Positions 19,012-29,371 of a stretch of 48,713 nt of DNA are shown in pieces. The notes beneath the pieces were generated by a model. That model searched no databases. It saw only the letters and a list, made by a program, of their open reading frames with translations, and had not been told where the DNA came from. This DNA is from Nitrososphaerota archaeon (GTDB lineage Archaea; Thermoproteota; Bathyarchaeia; Bathyarchaeales; Bathycorpusculaceae), in the NCBI GenBank assembly GCA_031256395.1, contig JAIRQQ010000076.1, positions 1-48,713 on the forward strand, read 5' to 3'. Position 1 is the first letter of the stretch. Each line of letters begins with the position of its first letter. A program made the translations under genes and the position numbers.

Positions 19012-20484
19012 TTGAACAAGCACCCTGAGAGGAAAAATATGAGTAATTCTCAGAAAATTGGTATGCTTCAGCGGTTTGTCGAGTTATTAAATCAAAATAG
19101 AGATGTTCATGCTACAGGTTTTAGCAGAAGAACCAAAATTTTAGTGACCTTGGGGCTTATCATTGTTATCTTGGTTGCGCTTTTTGCGTTTCTGCCAAAA
19201 AACAGTCAATCCCCTCAGATGGATACCCCCGTTGAGGCTGCAAGTCCTCAGCCATCAACAACATCCCCTAATAGCGATCAAAATAAGATACCTGGAAATA
19301 TGAATAACTTTTTACAGGATATCAAAGAGTTTGGGGATAGGACCCCTAGAAAACCAGGTGTTATAGAATCCGCTCAAACAATAAATAGCACAACTTGGCG
19401 AACGGTAGCAACGATTGCATGGCGTTACTATCAGCCAGATATAGGGGTTAATAGAAATACGGGGTTACCCTTGTCAGGCGCAGGTTCACCCTGCTTTACA
19501 GATTGGGACTTAGGTGCATACATTCAAGCAGTTATTGATGCAGAAACCTTGGGGTTGATTAATCGTAGTGGTGCTTGGGGATTTGAGGAAAGAATCGATA
19601 AGGTGCTAAACTGGCTAGAAACCCGAGATCTAAGCAGCGCCAATAATCCATTTTGGTTCTACCAATCAGATACCGGAAAAAAAGTGCAGGATAACTCAGC
19701 CCCAGACGAGTACATCGATATAGCAGACACCGGACGGTTATTTGTTGCACTAAACAACCTAAAAGATTACGGCGACTATTACACCACAAAAATAAATAGA
19801 ATCGTATATGGCCAAAATTACGGTCGGACAAATTACGCCAACATAGTACCCACAATAAAAAACATAGCAGAAACAGACACAAACATATACGCATACTACA
19901 CAATAAGAGGCGTTGAAGCCTTTTACCCAGAACTTGCCGATTCTGCTACAAAAGTGCTAGACAATATACTCTCATCAGAATACATCGACGTAGGGAGCAA
20001 TGTTATGCTGCCTAAAGCAAGAATTTCATGCGAACCGATACTTTGTGCATTTTTTGAAATAAAAAACAACGATCCCAGACTAAAAACTTTGTTAGATATG
20101 ACTTATTCAGCACATGAAGCATACTATAACGAAAGCAACAAATTTCGCGCCTTTGGAGAAGGCCCAGACTCTACTTCAAGCGACTGGCAGTGGGAATGGA
20201 TAGTACTACCAGATGGTCAAATCTGGACCACTCTAAACAGCGCACAAGAACCAATAATCCGCCCGCCGATGATCTATACAAAAATCGCGTTCAGCTTCTT
20301 AGCTATCTACAACACCAACTATACTAAAAACATGTGCATCTACCTTGAACAAAATATACAAGAGCCCGAGAACGGATTTGCTTACGGGGTTGATGAAAAC
20401 GAAAATCCCCTCAACAGTTTAGGCATTCTTACAAACGGATTAATCTTAAACGCCGCACGCTACTATATAGAGAACAATACTTGA
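19012..20484 (+). CDS. Membrane-anchored DUF3131-like protein
   Basis: N-terminal TM (ILVTLGLIIVILVALFAFLP), then TTWRTVATIAWRYYQPDIGVNRNTGLPLSGAGSPCFTDWDLGAYIQAVIDAETLGLI. Confidence 0.65.
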   Translation: MNKHPERKNMSNSQKIGMLQRFVELLNQNRDVHATGFSRRTKILVTLGLIIVILVALFAFLPKNSQSPQMDTPVEAASPQPSTTSPNSDQNKIPGNMNNFLQDIKEFGDRTPRKPGVIESAQTINSTTWRTVATIAWRYYQPDIGVNRNTGLPLSGAGSPCFTDWDLGAYIQAVIDAETLGLINRSGAWGFEERIDKVLNWLETRDLSSANNPFWFYQSDTGKKVQDNSAPDEYIDIADTGRLFVALNNLKDYGDYYTTKINRIVYGQNYGRTNYANIVPTIKNIAETDTNIYAYYTIRGVEAFYPELADSATKVLDNILSSEYIDVGSNVMLPKARISCEPILCAFFEIKNNDPRLKTLLDMTYSAHEAYYNESNKFRAFGEGPDSTSSDWQWEWIVLPDGQIWTTLNSAQEPIIRPPMIYTKIAFSFLAIYNTNYTKNMCIYLEQNIQEPENGFAYGVDENENPLNSLGILTNGLILNAARYYIENNT

Positions 20485-20644
20485 AAACATTAAACCACTG
20501 GCTTATTCAACTTGAAAAATAAAGATACCCTGATAGAAGAGCAGATGGCTAGATAGTTATACAACTATAGATACGCTTGGGCTATGAGCTATGTTGTTAT
20601 AGAAATATTGAAGTTGTAGGATAATTGTTGATTAAAGCGGAAAA

Positions 20645-22783
20645 ATGACCAACCGTAGAGTAACGCTCAAGATAATAGGCATGACCTGTGCTGCGTGTTC
20701 TGCACGAGTTGAAAGATCGATAAGTAAAATAGAGGGCGTAGAGAGTTGCAGCGTAAATTTGGCTACTGAGCGCATGACAGTAGAGTTTAATCCAGCAACA
20801 ACAGATATAGACACTATCAAAAAAACGATTGAAAAAATCGGGTATAGTTGGGCAGAAATCAGAAGCAATGTTGTTGATGAGGATAAGCTACGCAAAGATA
20901 AAGAAATCAAAACGTTGTGGACCAAGTTTGCTGTGTCGGCGGGGTTTAGTCTGCCTTTGCTATATGTTGCTATGGGGCATATGTTGCCATTTGGGTGGCG
21001 TCTACCCCTCCCAGAGATTCTTCACCCGATGCACTATCCGCTCAATTTTGCGTTGATACAAATTGCGCTAACAATTCCTATTATCATCATGGGATACCGG
21101 TTTTATGTGGTAGGTTTTCGTGCGTTATGGTTCCGCTCGCCAAACATGGATAGTCTTATCGCTATTGGAACCACAGTAGCGGTGTCATATAGCCTATATG
21201 CAATATATCAAATTACACAAGGCCATTTTGCGTTTGCAGAACATTTGTACTTTGAGACCGCAGGGGTAATTATAACATTGGTTTTACTTGGGAAATCTCT
21301 GGAGGCGGTTTCCAAAGGACGCACCAGTGGAGCCATTAAAAAACTAATGGGACTCACACCAAAAACAGCAACAATTCTTGTAGAGGGTAGGGAGCGGGAG
21401 ATGCCCATTGAGGAACTAAATGTTGGGGATATAATTATCGTAAAGCCTGGCGGCAAAATTCCTGTTGATGGCACCGTTGTGTCAGGCAGTACAGCTATTG
21501 ATGAGAGTGCACTAACAGGGGAGAGTATGCCTGTTGATAAAAAAGAGGGCGATAGCGTATTTGCCGCGACGATAAATACTACAGGTTCAATCCAATTTCG
21601 CGCAGATAAAATCGGTGCAGATACTGCATTGGCACAAATTATCAAATTAGTTGAGGACGCCCAGAACTCTAAGGCACCTATTGCTCAACTAGCAGATATT
21701 GTGAGCCGTTACTTTGTGCCAGTTGTGCTAAGTATTGCAGTATTTAGCGGGCTTGCATGGTTTATCGTAACAGGGGATGTAGAGTTTTCATTGACGGTAC
21801 TAATCTCGGTGCTGGTTATTGCTTGTCCCTGTGCTTTGGGGCTTGCTACACCAACTGCGATTATGGTAGGTACTGGAAAGGGCGCAGAAAACGGTATCTT
21901 GATCAAAAGTGGTGAGGCACTAGAAGGTTTGCACAAGATAGATACGGTTGTGTTTGATAAAACCGGCACCATAACAGAGGGCAAACCAGAAGTTGTAGCG
22001 GTTGAGGGGGATGTGTTAGAGCTTGCGGCCTCGTTGGAGCGATATTCAGAGCATCCTATTGCAAAAGCGATTTGTCGCTATTATAGCGGTAAGTATTTGG
22101 AAGTTAAAGATTTTAAGGCGACAGCTGGGCGGGGCGTTGAGGGCATAATTGACGGAAAGAGAATTGAGATTGGACGAGGGGTAACGGTTCTTGTTGATGG
22201 CCAATATATGGGGCGGGTTGTTGTTTTGGATAAGCCAAAAGCAAGCAGTCATGCCGCTATTGCAAAATTGAAAAACAGGGGTATTGAAACAGTGATGATT
22301 ACAGGGGATAATAAAGAAACTGCGGAGGCAGTTGCCAAACAGGTAGGTATTGAGCGGGTTTTTGCAGAAGTTATGCCGCAGGATAAAGCAGAACAAGTCA
22401 AAAAACTGCAAAAAGAGGGCCGTAGAGTCGCTATGGTTGGGGATGGTATTAATGACGCCCCTGCGCTTGCGCAAGCAGATATTGGGATTGCCATTGGAAG
22501 CGGCACCGATGTTGCTATGGAGAGTGCATCTATTGTTCTAATGAAAGGCGATTTGGTGGTGGTGCCTATGGCGATTAATCTAAGCCGTGCCACTATTCGC
22601 AATATCAAGCAAAATTTATTTTGGGCATTTGGATATAACGTTGTAGGTATACCCATTGCCGCAGGAGTGCTGTATGTGTTTGGGGGTCCGCTGTTAACTC
22701 CGATTTTTGCGGCGGGGGCGATGAGTTTGTCATCTGTGTCGGTAGTAATGAATGCACTTAGATTAAAAGGAGCAAAACTGTGA
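20645..22783 (+). CDS. copA: Copper-translocating P-type ATPase
   Basis: [14 protein letters not shown] (HMA), [13 protein letters not shown] (CPC), [40 protein letters not shown]. Confidence 0.95.
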   Translation: MTNRRVTLKIIGMTCAACSARVERSISKIEGVESCSVNLATERMTVEFNPATTDIDTIKKTIEKIGYSWAEIRSNVVDEDKLRKDKEIKTLWTKFAVSAGFSLPLLYVAMGHMLPFGWRLPLPEILHPMHYPLNFALIQIALTIPIIIMGYRFYVVGFRALWFRSPNMDSLIAIGTTVAVSYSLYAIYQITQGHFAFAEHLYFETAGVIITLVLLGKSLEAVSKGRTSGAIKKLMGLTPKTATILVEGREREMPIEELNVGDIIIVKPGGKIPVDGTVVSGSTAIDESALTGESMPVDKKEGDSVFAATINTTGSIQFRADKIGADTALAQIIKLVEDAQNSKAPIAQLADIVSRYFVPVVLSIAVFSGLAWFIVTGDVEFSLTVLISVLVIACPCALGLATPTAIMVGTGKGAENGILIKSGEALEGLHKIDTVVFDKTGTITEGKPEVVAVEGDVLELAASLERYSEHPIAKAICRYYSGKYLEVKDFKATAGRGVEGIIDGKRIEIGRGVTVLVDGQYMGRVVVLDKPKASSHAAIAKLKNRGIETVMITGDNKETAEAVAKQVGIERVFAEVMPQDKAEQVKKLQKEGRRVAMVGDGINDAPALAQADIGIAIGSGTDVAMESASIVLMKGDLVVVPMAINLSRATIRNIKQNLFWAFGYNVVGIPIAAGVLYVFGGPLLTPIFAAGAMSLSSVSVVMNALRLKGAKL

Positions 22784-22989
22784 TGGAAACAATCAAACTA
22801 AATGTTGAGGGCATGTCATGTGAGCACTGCGTACGCGCAGTCACCTCAGCCCTATCGGAATTAAAGGGCGTATTTAACGTCAAAGTCGATTTAGCATCAA
22901 AAACTATCAACATAGAGTTTAATTCCGATTTAATATCACTCACTGAAATTAAAAAAACAATTACAGACGAAGGATACACAGTAATCTAA
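22783..22989 (+). CDS. copZ: Heavy-metal-associated domain copper chaperone (CopZ-like)
   Basis: [46 protein letters not shown]; GMxCxxC motif directly downstream of copA. Confidence 0.9.
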   Translation: METIKLNVEGMSCEHCVRAVTSALSELKGVFNVKVDLASKTINIEFNSDLISLTEIKKTITDEGYTVI

Positions 22990-23054
22990 AGAACAAAAAC
23001 CTATCAAAGCTAGTTGATAAAAATGTTAGCACAAAAACAACCAAGATAGTTTGG

Positions 23055-24071
23055 TTAAGGTTTTTTGTGGGATAGTGCTGTCCAGAGGTGGTCTGAGGTG
23101 GGCCTTGGCAGGTCTTCTGCAGAATTGTCGCTCTTTATGAGGAGACGTTTGTTAGCATTTGGCAGGAATTCACCGATGATGTCTGCGTAGATATGTTGGT
23201 CAGTTAGGTTTTGGATGATTTTTGTTGCTGTTTGGGGGTCTGCTGAGATAAGCAGAGCACCCGAGCTGATAAGCTGGAGGGGATTGATTTCATAGTAGCG
23301 GCAAATTTTTGCGGTTTCGGGTTCTATGGCGATTTTTTCTTCAAAAACCTGCACACCTAAACCAGCAGCATCAGCGATCTCGTGTATACCATTTAGGATG
23401 CCGCCCTCTGTTGGATCATGCATAGCATGGACTCCGCCTGTGCGGTAGGCAATTAGGGCATCTTTGACGATGCTGATTTGATTGTAGAAGCGTTTGGCAT
23501 AATCAATTAAAGATTGGCTAAGAACCGTTTGGAGTTGTTGTTCGTGATCACTAGCAAGAATAGCGGTCCCCTCAATACCTGCACTTTTGGTCATAATCAG
23601 TTTATCACCTGCTTTTGCTCCTGCGGCTGTCACGTATTGGCCTTTCTCAGTTAAGCCCATAACGTAACCTACCACAAGGGGGTTTGTCAGGCCAGGGGTA
23701 ACTTCACAGTGCCCACCAACAATGGCTATGCCTAACTCTTTGGCGGCTTGATGCATCTGAGAGCTGATGGTTTCAATGATTTTACTATCAGCATCTGGAG
23801 GGAGCAAGATACAGCTAAAGAAAAACGCAGGTTCAACACCAAAAGTTGCGATGTCATTAGCGTTAATGTTTATAGCTGCCCAACCGATGCGTTCTACTGC
23901 ACCTGTTATAGGATCAGCCGATACAATAACGTCTTTGGTGCCCATGTTTAACACTGCACCATCAACACCTATGGCTGGGCCAAGTGTTACTTCACTTCGT
24001 TTGGCACCTAGGTTTTTGAAAACCACGTTTTTTAGTATATCGGGGGGGATTTTTCCAGGCTGAAGTTTCAT
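23055..24071 (-). CDS. AIR synthase-related protein (HypE/ThiL/PurM superfamily)
   Basis: MKLQPGKIPPDILKNVVFKNLGAKRSEVTLGPAIGVDGAVLNMG...VSADPITGA...VGGHCEVTPG...VHAMHDPTEGGILNGIHEIADAAGLGVQV. Confidence 0.85.
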   Translation of the reverse strand: MKLQPGKIPPDILKNVVFKNLGAKRSEVTLGPAIGVDGAVLNMGTKDVIVSADPITGAVERIGWAAININANDIATFGVEPAFFFSCILLPPDADSKIIETISSQMHQAAKELGIAIVGGHCEVTPGLTNPLVVGYVMGLTEKGQYVTAAGAKAGDKLIMTKSAGIEGTAILASDHEQQLQTVLSQSLIDYAKRFYNQISIVKDALIAYRTGGVHAMHDPTEGGILNGIHEIADAAGLGVQVFEEKIAIEPETAKICRYYEINPLQLISSGALLISADPQTATKIIQNLTDQHIYADIIGEFLPNANKRLLIKSDNSAEDLPRPTSDHLWTALSHKKP

Positions 24072-24084
24072 AGGTATATCTCTG

Positions 24085-24636
24085 TTAAAGGTAGTTTTTA
24101 AGTTGTGGGAAAACTCGGTGAATAGTATGCACAATTGGAACGGCAATCACCAAACCTACCAGCATCTGAGCTATGTTAAACGGCACTTCAATTAGCGCAT
24201 AGATTTCTAAGCCAGGAATAAACACTGCAAGCAGGTTTTCGTAGAGGAAATAACCTAAAACCATCACTAACCCGCCTGTTAGAATTGAGATGGTTGCTCG
24301 TAGAGAGGAGTTTTGGATGTGGTTTTTCAGTTTGATATTTAGCAATCCAACAACGGCCCCTTGGGCACCTTTTATTATCAATGTTCCAGGTGCAAAGTGT
24401 ACAAACCCCAAATAAACATCAGATAGCGCGGCACCTATGCCTCCGGCAAATGCACCAACAAAGGGACCAAAGAGCAACGCGGCAACATAGATAGCTGTTT
24501 CACCCAAGTTGAAGTAGCCCGATGTAGCGGGGATAGGTATGGGAGGGATTTGTGAAATAATTATAAATATGATGGCAGTAAAAATGGCCGTTACAGCGAT
24601 TATCGCAGGAGATCTTGGAGTTATTTTTGGGGACAT
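24085..24636 (-). CDS. ECF transporter S (substrate-binding) component
   Basis: IPIPATSGYFNLGETAIYVAALLFGPFVGAFAGGIGAALSDVYLGFVHFAPGTLIIKGAQGAVVG is typical of ECF S components. Confidence 0.82.
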   Translation of the reverse strand: MSPKITPRSPAIIAVTAIFTAIIFIIISQIPPIPIPATSGYFNLGETAIYVAALLFGPFVGAFAGGIGAALSDVYLGFVHFAPGTLIIKGAQGAVVGLLNIKLKNHIQNSSLRATISILTGGLVMVLGYFLYENLLAVFIPGLEIYALIEVPFNIAQMLVGLVIAVPIVHTIHRVFPQLKNYL

Positions 24637-24834
24637 TGCCGACTTCTCGGAATGATAACAGTACAGTTATTTGAGCATTAATCACTACTTAAATCAGCAG
24701 GTATCAAAACCATTTGGATGCGGGGTTTTTGGGTGTGCACCCAAGCTTATTGATATGCAAAGATATTTTCTGCACCATTTATTGCTCTTGGGCTTGGTTA
24801 GGCGTCATTTTTTGGGGGAATATAGGTGAATACG

Positions 24835-24843
24835 TTTATAATT
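24835..24843 (+). promoter_or_regulatory. Putative TATA box for L18Ae-prefoldin-ftsY
   Basis: GAATACGTTTATAATTGG about 40 nt upstream of the L18Ae ATG. Confidence 0.45.
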
Positions 24844-24878
24844 GGGATTGCATTGCAATTGTGCAGGACGAAAAGAAC

Positions 24879-25106
24879 ATGAAGGTCTTCAAAGTAACTG
24901 GCCAAATCAACAAGCCTAGGCTCTCGACCCCATTCGTTAGAGAACTTTTAGCTGACAAAAGTGAACATGCTGTTGAGAAAGTTTACGCTGAAATAGGCAG
25001 TCGCCACCGCGTAAAACGTATGCACATAAAAATCACTAGTGCAGTTGAAGTCTCTGGAGACGCAATCGAGAATCCAATCTTGAAGAAATTAGTCGCTGGA
25101 GAATAA
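24879..25106 (+). CDS. rpl18a: 50S ribosomal protein L18Ae (LX/L20a)
   Basis: MKVFKVTGQINKPRLSTPFVRELLADKSEHAVEKVYAEIGSRHRVKRMHIKITSAVEV; internal ATG preferred over track start at 24714. Confidence 0.88.
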   Translation: MKVFKVTGQINKPRLSTPFVRELLADKSEHAVEKVYAEIGSRHRVKRMHIKITSAVEVSGDAIENPILKKLVAGE

Positions 25107-25110
25107 GAAT

Positions 25111-25539
25111 TTGACTCAAAGAGCCCCCGCTGAAGAGGAACTACGTAAACTCAGCATGGAATTACGGTATTTAGAGCAAACGGCAGAAGCGCTACAGCAC
25201 CGCATAACTATGGTTAACACAGCTATTGCGGATCTAACCTATGCCAACGAAACCTTAGACAACATGGAGAAAGAAAAGGAAAACGCAGAAATGCTGGTTC
25301 CCATCGGCAGTAGCTCTTATGTAAAAGTTAAACTTGCAGACGCCAACAAAGTCATCATAGGCTTAGGTTCAGGCGTTTCCATTGAGAAAACATTGCCTGA
25401 AGCAAAAGTGGTTCTAAAAGAACGTCTCGACGAACTCGAGAAAACCATGAATGCAGCCCAGCAGCAATTCAGTCAAGTTGCCGAGCGTATAAACACCGGC
25501 AGAAGCAGACTTGAATCAATGCTTGCAAGCAACAAATAA
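25111..25539 (+). CDS. pfdA: Prefoldin subunit alpha
   Basis: Coiled coil plus ENAEMLVPIGSSSYVKVKLADANKVIIGLGSGVSIEKTLPEA; TTG start. Confidence 0.92.
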   Translation: MTQRAPAEEELRKLSMELRYLEQTAEALQHRITMVNTAIADLTYANETLDNMEKEKENAEMLVPIGSSSYVKVKLADANKVIIGLGSGVSIEKTLPEAKVVLKERLDELEKTMNAAQQQFSQVAERINTGRSRLESMLASNK

Positions 25540-25562
25540 ACAGAAGACAAGAGCGGTAAACT

Positions 25563-26468
25563 ATGTTTGAGAAGCTCAAGTCGGGGTTTAAAGGCCTAGT
25601 AACCAAAGTAACCACGACGGAGCTTAAAACTGAAAGTTTAACCCCTATTGTATCTGATTTTAAAATGAGTCTGGCAGAGAACGATGTGGCGTTTCCAGTC
25701 GCAGACAAAATCTGCGATGATCTAGTTGCGCGACTAGATGGCGTTCAGGTTAAACGGATGGAGGATCGTAAAAAAGTCGTTGACGAAAACCTTCGTCAAG
25801 TTCTCCTAGAAGTTATGCTAACCAATCAAAGAATAGATTTGCTACAAAAAGCCGAGGAAAAACGCCAAAAGAAAGAACCCCTAACGCTAATGTTTGTAGG
25901 CATCAATGGCACCGGTAAAACAACCACCATCGCCAAAGTTGCACGGTTCTTCCAAGATAAAAAATACACAGTTGTCTTGGCGGGAGCTGATACATACCGT
26001 GCAGGTTCAATTGAGCAACTCGAAGAGCATGGTCGACGGCTCGGGGTTCGTGTAATTAAGAGCACCTATGGCGGCGATCCTGCAGCAATTGCTTATGACA
26101 CAGTTAATCATGCCCGAGCACATGGAATCAATGTGGTTTTAATCGACACGGCGGGCAGAATGCAAACAAATCAAAACCTTATGAACGAACTCATCAAGGT
26201 CAAACGTGTCGTACAACCCGATCTCACAGTATTTACGGTGGATTCTCTTATTGGCAATGATGCAGTGTTACAGGCTGAAGAATTTAACAAAGCAGTAGGC
26301 ATTGATGCAACCATACTCACAAAGGTAGATGCTGATGTGAAGGGTGGCTCTGCTTTGAGTGTGACCTATGTAACACAAAGACCAATTCTCTTCATAGGTG
26401 TAGGACAAAACTACAAAGACTTAGAACTGTTTAACCCTGACAAATTTGTCAACATGGTTCTGGGTTAA
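25563..26468 (+). CDS. ftsY: Signal recognition particle receptor FtsY
   Basis: FVGINGTGKTTTIAKVARFF, ADTYRAGSIEQLEEHGRRLG, VLIDTAGRMQTNQNLMNEL, TKVDADVKGGSALS. Confidence 0.95.
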   Translation: MFEKLKSGFKGLVTKVTTTELKTESLTPIVSDFKMSLAENDVAFPVADKICDDLVARLDGVQVKRMEDRKKVVDENLRQVLLEVMLTNQRIDLLQKAEEKRQKKEPLTLMFVGINGTGKTTTIAKVARFFQDKKYTVVLAGADTYRAGSIEQLEEHGRRLGVRVIKSTYGGDPAAIAYDTVNHARAHGINVVLIDTAGRMQTNQNLMNELIKVKRVVQPDLTVFTVDSLIGNDAVLQAEEFNKAVGIDATILTKVDADVKGGSALSVTYVTQRPILFIGVGQNYKDLELFNPDKFVNMVLG

Positions 26469-26488
26469 CATAGAGCAAAGAACAGCGT

Positions 26489-26911
26489 TTAGGCTTCTTC
26501 TATTTCGGTGAGTACAAATCGGAGTTTACTTGGGTACACCCAGTATGCTTTGATAAAGTCATCTATGGTCTGTTCGACATCGAGGGTTTCAAAGAAATTC
26601 ATAAAATCTGCTGCGATATCGTTGAGGTTTTTTGAGCTATAGACTTGGATGTTAGAGATGTATTCGTGGTTAATTTCAAGTTTATCCAAGTTAACAGATG
26701 GGGGCGCTTCAAGGGGAAAAATTAGACCACTTATGACATCTAAAACGACGAGTTTGTTGGGACTTTCGCTTTTTATTTTAACAACGAGTAATCTTTTGGC
26801 GATTATTCGAAAGTTCCACTCGCCTTCCTGATTTAAAGTCGCTGACAAATAAAACACCCTAAAACTAAAAGTCAATATAACTATTTTACTGTTCCTTATC
26901 GGACTATGCAA
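26489..26911 (-). CDS. Hypothetical protein (start uncertain)
   Basis: Open frame with plausible composition; convergent to ftsY. Confidence 0.5.
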   Translation of the reverse strand: MHSPIRNSKIVILTFSFRVFYLSATLNQEGEWNFRIIAKRLLVVKIKSESPNKLVVLDVISGLIFPLEAPPSVNLDKLEINHEYISNIQVYSSKNLNDIAADFMNFFETLDVEQTIDDFIKAYWVYPSKLRFVLTEIEEA

Positions 26912-26995
26912 CCACGAGCACCTGTAAGCAAATTTGGTTGATAGTTAGTTGGAAAGTTAGGGGTAATTTTAAAATGGTTACATGAAATTGCTATA

Positions 26996-28342
26996 GTGGA
27001 TGGGGAAATGGTAAAACTCAGAGCGGCCTTGGTAACACATTATCCGATAATTGGGATTTTGCTGGGCAGCTTGCTGATTACAGCGTATATGGCTACTTAT
27101 ACGAATTGGGATGCCCAAATAGAATACGAAGCGGCCTCAAGCATACTTACGCATGGTTTTCCCTATATCTCAACAGATCATATGATTAATCAACCGCCTC
27201 TGGGTTTCTACACTTCGGCCCTGTTTTTTGGAGTGGTGGGTTTATCTTATCTTAATGGGGTGTGGCTGGCTACAGCGTTTGGATTGGGTAGTGTTTTTCT
27301 GATATATGTGCTGGGTAATTTGATGTATGGCAGAAAAAGCGGGCTTGCTACGGCCGCGCTCTTTGGTATGGTGCCGTGGCATACGTATATGTCACGGATT
27401 TTTTTGATAGATAATCAATATCTCTTTTTGGGTTTGCTTTTTTTAATTTTGGGTATTTTGGCGGTTAGGCGTAATTCTCAAAAGTTGGTGGTGGGTGCAG
27501 GGGTGGTTTTTGCAGTTGCCCTGTTAACTAAGCTCTATGCAGTTTTTATGCTCATACCCATGTTGTTGATTATATATCTGCATAGAAAAGAAACTTGCTT
27601 CAAATTGGATTTTAAGAAGGTGATGTTGTTTGTTTTGCCCTCGTTGATTTTGCATGCTGTTTGGTTTGGTGGTTTTGCAAATCAGCACTTTGCGGGGGTT
27701 TACTTTAACACTGATTTTACATATCCTGAGTGGGTGACTGATCCGGTGCTTGCGTTTTTGCCGATTATATTTGTTAATAGTGCGGGGTGGTTTGTTTTTC
27801 TTGGAGGATTTTTTGCTGTAGCGCTTGGAGTCATCTACAGAAAAAAGTTGAGAGCATTTTTACAGATGGATATGGTTTGTCTTGGAACCATAGGGGTAAT
27901 TGTGGGGTTGAATCTGTTTTTGGTGTTAGGTTTGCACTTAAAAGTGCCCTATGTGAGTGCGTTTAAGTATAATTATTCTGTTGTGCCGTTTTTTTGTTTG
28001 CTTGCGGCCTCAATAGTAGACAAAAGTGGGGTGTTAATTGAGTCTATTTGTCAGAGAAAAGATCGTTTAATTGCTCTGGGGCTTGGCGCTGTTGGGTTGG
28101 GTTTGTTGTTTGCATCGTTAATTGAGAGTACATTGTTTTTGAATTACAGGTGGGGGTTTGTGCCGTTTGGTGTGGATAGCGTCACTTATTATGGGTTGTA
28201 TTTGTTCTCAGAGGCGATGGATCGGAATCTATTGGAGATGCTTCATTTTGGTGTGTTAGTTTTGATGGCTCTTTGTATGGTTTTGCCGTCTTTGATTACG
28301 GTTTTAAAGAGACTGCTATATATCAAAAGTTGGTCAAATTAA
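26996..28342 (+). CDS. GT39/PMT_2-like membrane glycosyltransferase
   Basis: EYEAASSILTHGFPYISTDHMINQPPLGFYTSALFFGVVG...AALFGMVPWHTYMSRIFLIDNQYLFLGLLF; multi-TM. Confidence 0.75.
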   Translation: MDGEMVKLRAALVTHYPIIGILLGSLLITAYMATYTNWDAQIEYEAASSILTHGFPYISTDHMINQPPLGFYTSALFFGVVGLSYLNGVWLATAFGLGSVFLIYVLGNLMYGRKSGLATAALFGMVPWHTYMSRIFLIDNQYLFLGLLFLILGILAVRRNSQKLVVGAGVVFAVALLTKLYAVFMLIPMLLIIYLHRKETCFKLDFKKVMLFVLPSLILHAVWFGGFANQHFAGVYFNTDFTYPEWVTDPVLAFLPIIFVNSAGWFVFLGGFFAVALGVIYRKKLRAFLQMDMVCLGTIGVIVGLNLFLVLGLHLKVPYVSAFKYNYSVVPFFCLLAASIVDKSGVLIESICQRKDRLIALGLGAVGLGLLFASLIESTLFLNYRWGFVPFGVDSVTYYGLYLFSEAMDRNLLEMLHFGVLVLMALCMVLPSLITVLKRLLYIKSWSN

Positions 28343-28399
28343 TAGAGGTAGATATTTGTTTGATTATGAGTGGGAAATGATTGTGTTTATTAATATTGG

Positions 28400-28422
28400 C
28401 TGTGTTGGTCTATGCAACACAG
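28400..28422 (+). promoter_or_regulatory. Perfect 8-bp hairpin just upstream of the signal peptidase ORF
   Basis: CTGTGTTG-gtctatg-CAACACAG, 13 nt before the ATG at 28436. Confidence 0.45.
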
Positions 28423-28435
28423 TTGAGATTAACAG

Positions 28436-29188
28436 ATGAATAGCATCCAAAAAATTACCCATAACGAGTACATGAAATCCCTCCTAGTTGTTGCTGTAGG
28501 GGTGCTCATAATTGGCGGTTTCTTTTTTGGTCTGCCCTTGGCGTTAAATGTTGATGTCCCAATACGGGTGGTAGAGAGCGGTAGCATGTGTGTAACCTAT
28601 AACGGTTCTTGTGATGGTGGGAGCCATGTTTTTGAGTCTACTCTTCATGTTGGGGATATAATTATCATTCAAGGTGTGGATGCTAAAGATCTAAACACCA
28701 ACTATCCAAACAGCGATATAATTGTATATCAAAATCCAACTAATCCCACAGCTACACCCATTGTTCATCGAATAGTCACAAGCGATGAGGTTGATGGCAA
28801 ACTCTATTTCCAAACCAAAGGTGACGGCAACCCAAGCAAGAAATGGCCAAGCCCAGTAGAAGAGCATGATTATGACTCAAACTGCATATGGCACACAGGT
28901 GAAGGCGTATCTGAAGATCTGGTCATTGGCAAAGTGATTATGCGAATACCTTGGTTTGGACACATTACACTATTTCTACGCAGTAACCCCTGGTGTCTAC
29001 CAGTGCTTATTGCAATTATCATAGGTCTTATAGCCTTAGAATTCATTTTACCCATGCTAAAGAAAAAACCACGAAAACACGAAAACACACGCTACCCAAC
29101 ACAAGAAACATTTGAAACCCAACCCGACCCAACACAAGAACCTCCTGCGCAGGAATTTGAGGACGATCCTAATCCAGCCGATGATTAA
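28436..29188 (+). CDS. Signal peptidase I, archaeal/ER type
   Basis: RVVESGSMCV (Ser), LHVGDIIIIQG, IVHRIV (His), FQTKGDGNPS; TM at both ends. Confidence 0.85.
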   Translation: MNSIQKITHNEYMKSLLVVAVGVLIIGGFFFGLPLALNVDVPIRVVESGSMCVTYNGSCDGGSHVFESTLHVGDIIIIQGVDAKDLNTNYPNSDIIVYQNPTNPTATPIVHRIVTSDEVDGKLYFQTKGDGNPSKKWPSPVEEHDYDSNCIWHTGEGVSEDLVIGKVIMRIPWFGHITLFLRSNPWCLPVLIAIIIGLIALEFILPMLKKKPRKHENTRYPTQETFETQPDPTQEPPAQEFEDDPNPADD

Positions 29189-29371
29189 CCAATATATAAG
29201 ATAACAGTAGTACAATGTTTTTTGTTATTAGCTGATAGAAAATCTGAGTTGTATCAGAATAGTTTTGTGTGCACAGAAAGGGGTTGTTTTCTGTTAGAAG
29301 AAAAAGCGAAAGGTGCTGAAGAAGTTAAGAGCCAAATGCATATATTCATTTTAATAACCATTGCGACATAC

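Noticed and set aside
22990-23050. Two small 6-bp hairpins between copZ and the AIR synthase-like gene
   Set aside because: Too short and AT-rich to separate from chance.
3205-24809. Shared 12-mer TTAGGCGTCATT at 3205 and 24798
   Set aside because: It sits at different positions relative to the two TATA-like boxes, and GGCGTCATTA also occurs inside radB; probably chance.
24714-24878. N-terminal extension of L18Ae ORF
   Set aside because: The L18Ae family starts at MKVFKVTG; upstream part covers the TATA-like promoter.
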